The notes under the pieces: generated by a model
Seen by the model: the letters and a program-made list of their open reading frames with translations, nothing else
What the model was told of the DNA's origin: nothing
Databases searched by the model: none
Assembly: GCF_002899895.1 (NCBI RefSeq)
Contig: NZ_PPEI02000008.1
Location: 55,810 to 119,809 of the forward strand
Reading direction: 5' to 3'
Source of the DNA: Chryseobacterium oncorhynchi
Lineage (GTDB): Bacteria; Bacteroidota; Bacteroidia; Flavobacteriales; Weeksellaceae
Length of the DNA: 64,000 nt
Position numbers and translations under genes: made by a program
In this document: one piece after another, positions 15,954-23,471 of the stretch
Layout: each line of letters opens with the position of its first letter
Position numbering within the stretch: position 1 is the stretch's first letter

Positions 15954-16116
15954 ATGTCTAATCATAACTTCGTTTTAATGAATATAAAATTATTCATATG
16001 CAATCCGTAAAAACACGGTAAAAATAACGGTATAATTCCCTATTTAATAATAGTTTTTCTTTCATATTTTTTCCGAAATTTGCAGCAATATGGATATTCC
16101 ATGATAAAACTAAGTT

Positions 16117-16641
16117 ATGAATACAGAATCTACTAACGAAAATGATCAACTAAGATCAGGAGCAATGTCTAATAGTCTGATTAAGGCTCTTATTGACAAT
16201 TATCGTCAAAATCACCTGACTGCCATCAATAATGCTTTAGGAATAGAAGATGCTCATTCCATTTGGTTTGATCTTCCTAAACTGAAAAGTTTTATTGCAT
16301 TGATAGAAAAAGAAGCTAGCAAAATAAACCCTGAGTGCACTGAAGAAGATTTGGGAATCAGATTTTATTATGCTGCCTATCCAAAAGTTGAAAACTGGGA
16401 CATTATGGAAAGCCACCCTGTTCCTCAGGAATATTCTGAAAGACATACATTAGTGATGATTCCAACACTGAAAAAAGAAAGTGAAGAGGGAGAAAAACTG
16501 GATTATGACTTTAATTCATTAACACAACAAAATTTAGCATTAAGCGCACGTGGCGTAGCCCCGAAAGATGATGATGGAGATATTGCAGAAAACCAAGGAC
16601 AGCTTATCCCTCCTTCAAATCCTAGGGCTTCATCTTACTAA
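16117..16641 (+). CDS. Conserved hypothetical protein upstream of a membrane protein and two-component pair
   Basis: I do not recognise a named family in this 174-residue soluble protein. It has a helical N-terminal half (SNSLIKALIDNYRQNHLTAINN, broken here by an acidic turn). A central segment, EDLGIRFYYAAYPKVENWD, is followed by a strand TLVMIPTLKKESEEG and a disordered, Asp/Pro/Ser-rich tail. There is no signal peptide. It is 25 bp before the membrane protein gene and runs in the same direction as the kinase and regulator, so the four genes look like one unit. A signalling accessory role is a guess from position. Confidence 0.7.
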   Translation: MNTESTNENDQLRSGAMSNSLIKALIDNYRQNHLTAINNALGIEDAHSIWFDLPKLKSFIALIEKEASKINPECTEEDLGIRFYYAAYPKVENWDIMESHPVPQEYSERHTLVMIPTLKKESEEGEKLDYDFNSLTQQNLALSARGVAPKDDDGDIAENQGQLIPPSNPRASSY

Positions 16642-16666
16642 TTACAATCCATATCTTTAACACAAT

Positions 16667-17311
16667 ATGACAGAGTTCCAGGAATTTGCACAAAAAAGCA
16701 TGCTTTGGTTTGAAGCGCTCGCTGCAATTATAGCAATTTTCAATTATAACCGTTTAAAAGAACAATATTGGAAATTTTTTGTGTTCTATCTGGTATTCAT
16801 TTTCCTGGGAGAAGCTTATGGTAAATGGGGAAGCTTTATTCATTTCACTAAAGCTCAATATTATAATTATCTTTTAATGCCTATCCAGTTTATATTTTTT
16901 TACTGGTTATATGCTGCAAAATCTCTTAAAAAACCCAAGCTATTCTGGATCTTATCCTTTTTGTATTTACTTTCATTCATCCCTAATGAATTATATTTTT
17001 CGAAAGCTAAAATAGTATTTGCTTTTAATTATACATTTGGCTGCCTAATTTTAATGCTATTGGTAGTGATGGAGTATTATAAGCAAATTACGTCACAGGA
17101 TATTCTCAATTTTAATAAGAATAAGATGTTTTATATTAATCTTGGGATCACTCTGTCATATATAGGAACATTACCTTTTATGGCATTTCTTTCCCTTTTG
17201 GTAAATTATAAGGAAATCTGGAATATTTATTTTAGTTATTTTCTAATGTCAGGTGTAGTTATGTATATTTTATTTGCAAGTTCATTCATATGGGGAAAAC
17301 AGAACTCTTAA
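16667..17311 (+). CDS. Multi-pass membrane protein of unknown function
   Basis: This 214-residue protein has about six or seven hydrophobic helices (for example EALAAIIAIFNY, FFVFYLVFIFLGEA, LLMPIQFIFFYWLY, FGCLILMLLVVMEY, and the final MSGVVMYILFASSFIWG). It belongs to no family I can name. Its last 22 bases overlap the start of the histidine kinase gene. That kinase has only one membrane helix and no large sensor domain, so this protein could be its sensing partner. That is inference from the overlap and the architecture. Confidence 0.7.
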   Translation: MTEFQEFAQKSMLWFEALAAIIAIFNYNRLKEQYWKFFVFYLVFIFLGEAYGKWGSFIHFTKAQYYNYLLMPIQFIFFYWLYAAKSLKKPKLFWILSFLYLLSFIPNELYFSKAKIVFAFNYTFGCLILMLLVVMEYYKQITSQDILNFNKNKMFYINLGITLSYIGTLPFMAFLSLLVNYKEIWNIYFSYFLMSGVVMYILFASSFIWGKQNS

Positions 17312-18075
17312 TAGTCATTATTATCTTTAACATACTTTTTGTAATGTTTGTTGTTGCTGTAGCCATCTATATCAGAAACTACAGACAACGTAAAAAAGAG
17401 TATCTGAATGAAATTGAAATGAAAAACGAAATTCATCAGAGGGAACTTCTGGCGACCCAACTGGAGATCCAGCAGGCTACCATGCAACAAATCGGGCGAG
17501 AGCTTCATGATAATATTGGTCAAAAGCTGACCTTGGTAAGCTTATATGTTCAACAGATGCTTTATGAGAATAAAGTTCCTGAAGCCAGCGAAAGAATTGA
17601 TCAAGTATCACAGATCATCAACCAATCCCTGCAGGATCTGCGAAGTCTTTCGAAGACATTAACCGATGACAATATCAATCAAAAGGAAATTGTAACTTTG
17701 ATTCAGGAGGAGGTTGATAATACCAATTCCTTAAAAAAGTGCAAGATCAGTTTTGAACATAATTTTAATCAACTGGATCTAGGTTTTGTTCATAAAAATG
17801 TACTTCTTAGAATCACACAGGAATTTATTCAGAACAGTATAAAGCATTCTCAATGCAAGAATATTTTTATCAGCTTAAATACTTCTGAAGATATCCTTTG
17901 GGAACTCAACATTCATGATGACGGAATCGGCTTTGATACCGCTCATACAAAATCCAATGGAATTGGTCTCACAAACATGAAAAACAGAGCACAAATTATA
18001 GGTGCAGATTTTAAACTTGAGAGCCAAGATCACAAAGGAACGCTCCTTAATATCACCTTAAAAAAACAACCATGA
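17290..18075 (+). CDS. Sensor histidine kinase, NarL-pathway type (HisKA_3)
   Basis: This 261-residue kinase has one N-terminal membrane helix (about 5-28), a coiled-coil linker and a HisKA_3 dimerisation domain with phospho-acceptor His73 in GRELHDNIGQKL. The C-terminal ATPase domain has an N-box (EFIQNSIKHSQC), DDGIGFD and NGIGLTNM. No periplasmic or PAS sensor domain is present. It starts inside the upstream membrane protein gene, and its stop overlaps the response regulator start by 4 bp (ATGA), so the three are translationally coupled. It should phosphorylate the regulator at 18072. The signal is unknown. Confidence 0.9.
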   Translation: MGKTELLIVIIIFNILFVMFVVAVAIYIRNYRQRKKEYLNEIEMKNEIHQRELLATQLEIQQATMQQIGRELHDNIGQKLTLVSLYVQQMLYENKVPEASERIDQVSQIINQSLQDLRSLSKTLTDDNINQKEIVTLIQEEVDNTNSLKKCKISFEHNFNQLDLGFVHKNVLLRITQEFIQNSIKHSQCKNIFISLNTSEDILWELNIHDDGIGFDTAHTKSNGIGLTNMKNRAQIIGADFKLESQDHKGTLLNITLKKQP

Positions 18076-18713
18076 AAAAATCTATTGTAATTGTTGACGA
18101 CCACATCCTTATTGCCAAAGCTCTTGAAGGGATTATTGATAACTTTAATGAGTTCGAGGTAATTTATGTATGTGAAAATGGAAAAGACCTGATTCAAAAA
18201 TTTGAAGAGGGAAACTCTGTTCCTGATATTATCCTTTTAGATATCAGTATGCCAATTATGGACGGTTTTGAAACAGCCGCGTGGCTTGCCAAGCACCATC
18301 CCAATATTAAGGTAATGGCACTCAGCATGCAGGGAGATGATAACAGTGTGATTAAAATGATCAAAAACGGAGCAAAAGGATATCTCTTAAAAAACACCCA
18401 TCCAAAAGATCTGGAAACAGCGCTTACGAGACTGGATACTGATGGATTTTTTTACCCCGAATGGGCTTCAAAAATTATATTTTCCAATTTCAATAAAGAT
18501 GAGGAAAAGGAAATCACAGTAAGAATATCTGACCGTGAAAAAGAATTCTTGAAATATACCGTCACGGAGCTTAGTTATAAAGAAATTGCAGACAGAATGT
18601 GCTGTAGTCCAAGAACTGTAGAAAGCTACCGGGATCAGCTTTGTGATAAACTTGATTTAAAAACCCGTGTAGGACTGGCAGTTTTTGCTATTAAAAATGG
18701 CTTTGCTAATTAA
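18072..18713 (+). CDS. Response regulator, NarL/FixJ family
   Basis: This 213-residue protein has a receiver domain with phospho-acceptor Asp57 (ILLDISMP), acidic pair D9-D10, and the conserved Thr/Ser and Lys positions (MALSM, KGYLLK). A LuxR-type helix-turn-helix follows at about 150-210 (LSYKEIADRMCCSPRTVESY). Its start overlaps the kinase stop by 4 bp. It is a DNA-binding regulator in the cytoplasm. Its targets are unknown, but the peptide gene at 15771 and the operon's own promoter are the nearest candidates. Confidence 0.92.
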   Translation: MKKSIVIVDDHILIAKALEGIIDNFNEFEVIYVCENGKDLIQKFEEGNSVPDIILLDISMPIMDGFETAAWLAKHHPNIKVMALSMQGDDNSVIKMIKNGAKGYLLKNTHPKDLETALTRLDTDGFFYPEWASKIIFSNFNKDEEKEITVRISDREKEFLKYTVTELSYKEIADRMCCSPRTVESYRDQLCDKLDLKTRVGLAVFAIKNGFAN

Positions 18714-18762
18714 ATTTTTATATTAAAAAAATTCTACAAAAACGCAAAAACACATAATTGTT

Positions 18763-18770
18763 TACATTTG
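18763..18770 (+). promoter_or_regulatory. Candidate -7 promoter box upstream of the M43 protease gene
   Basis: TACATTTG matches TAnnTTTG, but no TTTG is found at the right distance upstream. It would give a long leader of about 185 nt. The 248-bp gap otherwise shows only AT-rich sequence. Confidence 0.3.
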
Positions 18771-18961
18771 AAAATACACTTAAATGTGAAATAAGTCATT
18801 AAATTTCGTAGATTAGTTAAAATTCAATATAAGCCGCTTAAAACACATTTATAATCAATAAAACCATTCATTAAATAAGAATAATTCAAATAAACTGTAA
18901 AATAATTTGCATATCAATTTTAAATAATATAATTTCACATCCTCAAACCAAAATAAAAGAT

Positions 18962-19978
18962 ATGAAAAGATTATTATTTGGAGTCCTTGCATTGGGCTTT
19001 ATGTCTGCGTGTAACAACGACAGTGTAACTAATCAAAATGAAACTTCGGCAGATAAGGAAATCTCATCTACTTCTGCACTAAAAAGGAATTGTCCATCAG
19101 AGGACATGAGACAGGAAGCCTTGGAAAAAGATCCTGCATTGAGACAAAAAGTTGCAGAAATAGATGCTAACGCTGAAAGATTTGCCAACAACTTAGCACT
19201 AGGAAAAGTACTTGCAGATGGTACAGTTGAAATTCCTGTCATAGTAAATGTAATCTACAAAACAGCAGCACAAAATGTTTCAGATGCCAGAATTGCAGAA
19301 CAAATTGCAGTACTGAATGCTGACTACAGCGGAACAAATAGCGATGCTTCAAGCATCCCAACTGAGTTCCAGGCTGTAAAATCCGGTGATGTAAAAGTGA
19401 AATTCAGATTGGTAAATACCATAAGAAAAACAACAACTAAAACATCATGGAGCAAAACAGACAGAACAAATAATACCATGAAAAAAGCCTCTACAGGAGG
19501 AATTGATGCTACCAACCCTACAAACTACTTTAATATTTGGGTAGTAGGCAGCATGCCGGATACTCAAGGAGAAATCCTAGGTTATGCTACCTTCCCTGAA
19601 GATGCTGGTACATGGAAAGACGGTGTAGTTATCGCAGCTCCTTTCTTTGGTAAAACAGGAACATCTTCTCCTTTCAATTTAGGAAGAACTGCTACACATG
19701 AGGTAGGACATTATTTAGGTCTTAGACATATCTGGGGAGATACCACATGTGGAGATGACTTAATTGCAGATACTCCTACTCAAACTACTGCTAATACAGG
19801 TAAACCAACATATCCACTTTACAACACTTGCTATGGAGTAAAAAGATCTGTTATGTTTATGAATTATATGGATTATTCTGATGATAATTCATTGTATATG
19901 TTTACTGCAGGGCAAAAAACAAAGATGCAATCTGTAACAGCTTCTTCTGGCGCAAGATCAGGATTAAGAGTTTACTAA
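18962..19978 (+). CDS. Zinc metalloprotease lipoprotein, M43 (pappalysin/cytophagalysin) family
   Basis: This 338-residue protein begins with a lipoprotein signal peptide ending at Cys17 (GFMSACNND). It has a propeptide-like region and then an M43 catalytic domain with the zinc motif HEVGHYLGLRH (His246, Glu247, His250, His256). The Met-turn is MNYMDY (around Met303). Conserved cysteines flank the active site (C263, C290). Such proteases act outside the cytoplasm. With no CTD sorting domain it is probably anchored to a membrane by its lipid. It stands alone, followed by a terminator at 20005. The substrate is unknown. Confidence 0.9.
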   Translation: MKRLLFGVLALGFMSACNNDSVTNQNETSADKEISSTSALKRNCPSEDMRQEALEKDPALRQKVAEIDANAERFANNLALGKVLADGTVEIPVIVNVIYKTAAQNVSDARIAEQIAVLNADYSGTNSDASSIPTEFQAVKSGDVKVKFRLVNTIRKTTTKTSWSKTDRTNNTMKKASTGGIDATNPTNYFNIWVVGSMPDTQGEILGYATFPEDAGTWKDGVVIAAPFFGKTGTSSPFNLGRTATHEVGHYLGLRHIWGDTTCGDDLIADTPTQTTANTGKPTYPLYNTCYGVKRSVMFMNYMDYSDDNSLYMFTAGQKTKMQSVTASSGARSGLRVY

Positions 19979-20004
19979 TAAATCACACCATTTAAATAAT
20001 ATTT

Positions 20005-20037
20005 AAAATCTATTCCGCATTTGGGATAGATTTTTTT
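20005..20037 (+). terminator. Intrinsic terminator after the M43 protease gene
   Basis: AAAATCTATTCC (20005-20016), loop GCATTT, GGGATAGATTTT with one wobble pair, then a T-run. Confidence 0.8.
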
Positions 20038-20074
20038 AATATTTTTACGCAATTTAAATTTAAGGACCACAAGG

Positions 20075-21460
20075 ATGAAAAAATTGGCCCTAGCATCGGG
20101 TATACTATTACATTTATATAGTTACAAAGCACAGGATACTGTTCAATCTAGAAATCTTAAGGAAGACATTGCTTTACTTAATTCAACTTCTTCAATACAG
20201 GAAAAAACTCCATTTTTGAACAAAGAATGGGTGAAAAAGTCAGTTGCCCCTACACTACTTTTTGCAGCGGCAGCAGCAACTTGGGGGGAAAAGGAGAACA
20301 TTCGTGAAGTTCGTAACCGCTACTTACCTGCTTTTAAGGTAAAGTATGACGATTACCTTCAATATGCCCCAGCTGTAGCTGTTTACGGATTAAAACTAGG
20401 AGGCGTAAAGGGAAGAAATAATCTAGGAAGAGCAACTTTGTCCTATGGAGCCAGTTTAGTTATCATGGGAATCCTTGTGAACTCTATTAAATATACAGCA
20501 AAAGTTGAACGGCCAGATGGTTCCAAAAATAACTCATTTCCATCCGGACATGCTGCTATGGCCTTTACCAACGCCAGCTTCCTACACAAGGAGTATGGTA
20601 TGGTAAACCCCGCCTATAGTATTGCAGGATATGGTTCAGCAACACTTACAGGACTTGGTAGAAACCTCAACAACAGACATTGGCTGCCTGATATTCTGGC
20701 TGGAGCCGGAATCGGTATTATTTCTACGGAGCTAGGATATTTTTTTATAGATAAAATATATAAAAATAAAGGGGATAATTTAAGTATGCTATCCAGAATA
20801 CAAGGGAACGACTACCCCTCTTTCCTGGCAATAAAGCTTGGTACAACCTTTGGTACAACGAACTTTTTGAAAGAATCAGAGCTTGACGACAAGAAGCAAA
20901 TTGGTTTTGAAGGAGGCCTTGAAGGGGCTTATTTCTTCTCAAAAAAATGGGGTATAGGTGGAGACTTTAGCTTCAGCAGTTTCCCAATAAAACCAATGAA
21001 AGTAAACCTTGATGATGGGGATAGTTATGGAGAGCACGAAATCAGAACACAATCTCTAGGCTTTCTGGGAGCAGGAATAGGTCCGTATTTCTCACATGAG
21101 TTTTCAGACAAATGGCAACTGACCTTAAAGGCAACTGCTGGATATTCTGCTACTGCCAGTGGAAAAGTTTTTATTAAAAGTGACAGCATTGATAACCCCA
21201 ACCACCAACTTGAGATTGCCCGATACAAACCAAAGCCTGCGTTCCGTTGGAATACAGGAGCTTCTATAACTTACAAATTCAACCCAGGACTAGGACTAAC
21301 TTTCTATACTGACTATAACGAGATTAAATCTACCATCCGTTATCGTTTTAGTGATGCTATACAGGAGAACGAAGAACTCAATGAGGAACTCAATCATTTA
21401 ATAGCTAAGGAAAAAATAAATTACGTTACCCTTGGTTTAAGATTGACAGCCTATTTTTAA
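20075..21460 (+). CDS. PAP2-family phosphatase fused to a C-terminal outer-membrane barrel-like domain
   Basis: This 461-residue protein has a signal peptide (about 1-19) and a PAP2 acid phosphatase domain (about 55-225). The three PAP2 motifs are present: KVERP (143-147) leading into GSKNNSFPSGH (His159), and NRHWLPDILAG (Arg201, His202, Asp206). The C-terminal 215 residues (about 245-461) are rich in alternating strands (GFEGGLEGAYFFSKKWGIGG, LTLKATAGYSATASG, YVTLGLRLTAYF) and end in an aromatic residue like an outer-membrane barrel. The family removes phosphate from lipid phosphates such as undecaprenyl diphosphate. The fusion would place the catalytic domain at the outer membrane. Substrate unknown. 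Confidence 0.85.
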   Translation: MKKLALASGILLHLYSYKAQDTVQSRNLKEDIALLNSTSSIQEKTPFLNKEWVKKSVAPTLLFAAAAATWGEKENIREVRNRYLPAFKVKYDDYLQYAPAVAVYGLKLGGVKGRNNLGRATLSYGASLVIMGILVNSIKYTAKVERPDGSKNNSFPSGHAAMAFTNASFLHKEYGMVNPAYSIAGYGSATLTGLGRNLNNRHWLPDILAGAGIGIISTELGYFFIDKIYKNKGDNLSMLSRIQGNDYPSFLAIKLGTTFGTTNFLKESELDDKKQIGFEGGLEGAYFFSKKWGIGGDFSFSSFPIKPMKVNLDDGDSYGEHEIRTQSLGFLGAGIGPYFSHEFSDKWQLTLKATAGYSATASGKVFIKSDSIDNPNHQLEIARYKPKPAFRWNTGASITYKFNPGLGLTFYTDYNEIKSTIRYRFSDAIQENEELNEELNHLIAKEKINYVTLGLRLTAYF

Positions 21461-21464
21461 AAAT

Positions 21465-21495
21465 AAAAAGCCTTCAGATATCTGAAGGCTTTTTA
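21465..21495. terminator. Bidirectional terminator between the PAP2 and M1 peptidase genes
   Basis: AAAAAGCCTTCAGA and TCTGAAGGCTTTTT form a perfect inverted repeat with A-run and T-run on both sides. It serves the two convergent genes. Confidence 0.9.
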
Positions 21496-21497
21496 TT

Positions 21498-23363
21498 TTA
21501 TAATGTTCTACTGTTATCTCCCGGTGTATAATCCATAAAAAGATCTCCATCCAAGGATACCGATTTTACTTTTTTCTTGATAGGAATCACAAGATCTGTC
21601 AGTTTTTGGTCTTTTTCCCAAACTGATGGTGAAAAGTGAAGTTTCTCAGTACTTCCATCCTCATAGGTTAGAACCGCATCAAACGGAATAGCAAATCCTC
21701 CGACATTCGCTACATTCACTGTAAGCAAGTCATTCATCTGTGATGCTCCTGCAACTTTTAAATCTATATAATTATTGGTATAAAACCAATTGTGGAAAAA
21801 CCAGTTTAGATTTTTTTCAGAACCAGTATTCATAGAATTAAAATAATCCCAAGGAACAGGATGTTTTCCATTCCAGTTATTCATATAATGGTGTAATGCT
21901 TTTTTGAACAATTCATCACCAAGATAATCCTTCAATGCAAGGTAAGATAAGGATGATTTTACATAAGAGTTATTTCCGTAGCCTGAACCACTAACCTGTG
22001 TACTCATTGTAATAATAGGCTGATCCTGTTCTGCTGATGGATCATTAATCCATTTTTTCACCCGAAAGTTTTTATAAAATTCCTTTGCAGCAGCCTCCCC
22101 ATTTTCATCAATCCCAATTAAATACTCCAAGGTAGTAGCCCATCCCTCATCCATGAATGCATACCTCGTTTCGTTAATTCCCATATAAAATGGAAAATAA
22201 GTATGGGCAATTTCATGATCTGCAGTAAGTCTGGCATCCTGTAAGTTATCCGGAATACTGGAATCATTAATCATCATTGGATACTCCATGTCTGCATATC
22301 CCTGAATAGCCGTCATTACATTATAAGGATATTCTACGCCTGGCCATTTTTTGGAAAACCAATCCAGATTATAGCGCATCCAATCTACATACTGTTCAAA
22401 ATCCTTTGCTCCCGCTTTATATCCTGATTGCACACTGGCTCTTTTTGTTTTCAACTGAACACTGGCAGCATCCCATACATAATGATTACTCAGAGCAAAG
22501 CAAAAATCTGTAATATGATTGGCTTTGAACTTCCATACATTCCATTTATTCTGCTGGGTAACTTTCCCAGACTTCATTTCCTGTTCTGTAGCAATATGCA
22601 TTACCTTATCGCTCTTTAATGAAGCTTTATATCTTTTCAAATATTCCGGCTGAAGTACGGCTTCAGGATTTAAAAAATCTCCGGTTGCCCACACCACATA
22701 GTTTTTTGGCGCTGTAATGGCAAAGCTATAATCATTAAAATCATTATAAAACTCCTGTCTGTCAGAATGCGGCAGCATATCCCATCCGTTGTAATCATCA
22801 TATACAGAAATTCTTGGAAAAGAATAGGCTACATAGAATGTTTCAGGATCAATTTGTCCTTCTCTTCCACTTTGTACAGAAAGCGGATACTCCCACTCGA
22901 TCTTAACCTCAGCTTTTGACTTTGATTTTAATCCTGATTTTAGTTTTACTTTTTCAACAGTTCCCCAATCATCGCTGTCGATATCATATTTTTCACCATT
23001 GACAACGAATGATTTAATCTTAAGTCCTGAGGACAAAAAATCACTGGAAACCGATCCAGATCTTGGCGATTGCGGCTTGTGTAAGTTATTAACGAATCGT
23101 ATCGCCAACTCATTGAGATTATCCGGACTGTTGTTCGTATAAACAATTGTTTCTTTACCAGAAACCACCTTTGTACCGGCATCCACTTTTACTTCAACAT
23201 TGTAAATTCCTTTATTTTGCCAATAGTTCTTACCCGGCGCCCCGGAAATATCACGCGTACCTTTTTCATAGGCTTTTTTAATATTTCTCGGCATATACAG
23301 TTCCTGAGCAGACAACTGTAGCAACGAAACGACCACCAGCACTCCGGAAAAAATTCTCTTCAT
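21498..23363 (-). CDS. M1-family zinc aminopeptidase, secreted
   Basis: This 621-residue protein has a signal peptide (1-19, ending LQLSAQ) and an N-terminal beta domain. The gluzincin catalytic domain has the zinc motif HEIAH (His383, Glu384, His387) and the third ligand Glu406 in DEGWATTLEYL. The usual GxMEN exopeptidase loop is replaced by YADMEYPMM (356-364), a common variant in Bacteroidota M1 enzymes. It has no T9SS domain, so a periplasmic location is likely; it would trim peptides taken up by the cell. A minus-strand -7 box, TATTTTTG, lies at 23396-23389. Length is short for M1 but normal for this subgroup. Confidence 0.9.
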   Translation of the reverse strand: MKRIFSGVLVVVSLLQLSAQELYMPRNIKKAYEKGTRDISGAPGKNYWQNKGIYNVEVKVDAGTKVVSGKETIVYTNNSPDNLNELAIRFVNNLHKPQSPRSGSVSSDFLSSGLKIKSFVVNGEKYDIDSDDWGTVEKVKLKSGLKSKSKAEVKIEWEYPLSVQSGREGQIDPETFYVAYSFPRISVYDDYNGWDMLPHSDRQEFYNDFNDYSFAITAPKNYVVWATGDFLNPEAVLQPEYLKRYKASLKSDKVMHIATEQEMKSGKVTQQNKWNVWKFKANHITDFCFALSNHYVWDAASVQLKTKRASVQSGYKAGAKDFEQYVDWMRYNLDWFSKKWPGVEYPYNVMTAIQGYADMEYPMMINDSSIPDNLQDARLTADHEIAHTYFPFYMGINETRYAFMDEGWATTLEYLIGIDENGEAAAKEFYKNFRVKKWINDPSAEQDQPIITMSTQVSGSGYGNNSYVKSSLSYLALKDYLGDELFKKALHHYMNNWNGKHPVPWDYFNSMNTGSEKNLNWFFHNWFYTNNYIDLKVAGASQMNDLLTVNVANVGGFAIPFDAVLTYEDGSTEKLHFSPSVWEKDQKLTDLVIPIKKKVKSVSLDGDLFMDYTPGDNSRTL

Positions 23364-23471
23364 AATGACCTTTTTTAAAGATAGGTATCAAAAATAACGA
23401 AAATGTGACAGTGGGTGGTAATTTCTTTTGTAATAATGTTTTATGATAATTGGTTTTTCATTTAAATTAGT

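Noticed and set aside
15954-16010. Short 18-codon frame after the cysteine-rich peptide gene
   Set aside because: It starts in the terminator T-run, is very short and has no leader-like or conserved feature.
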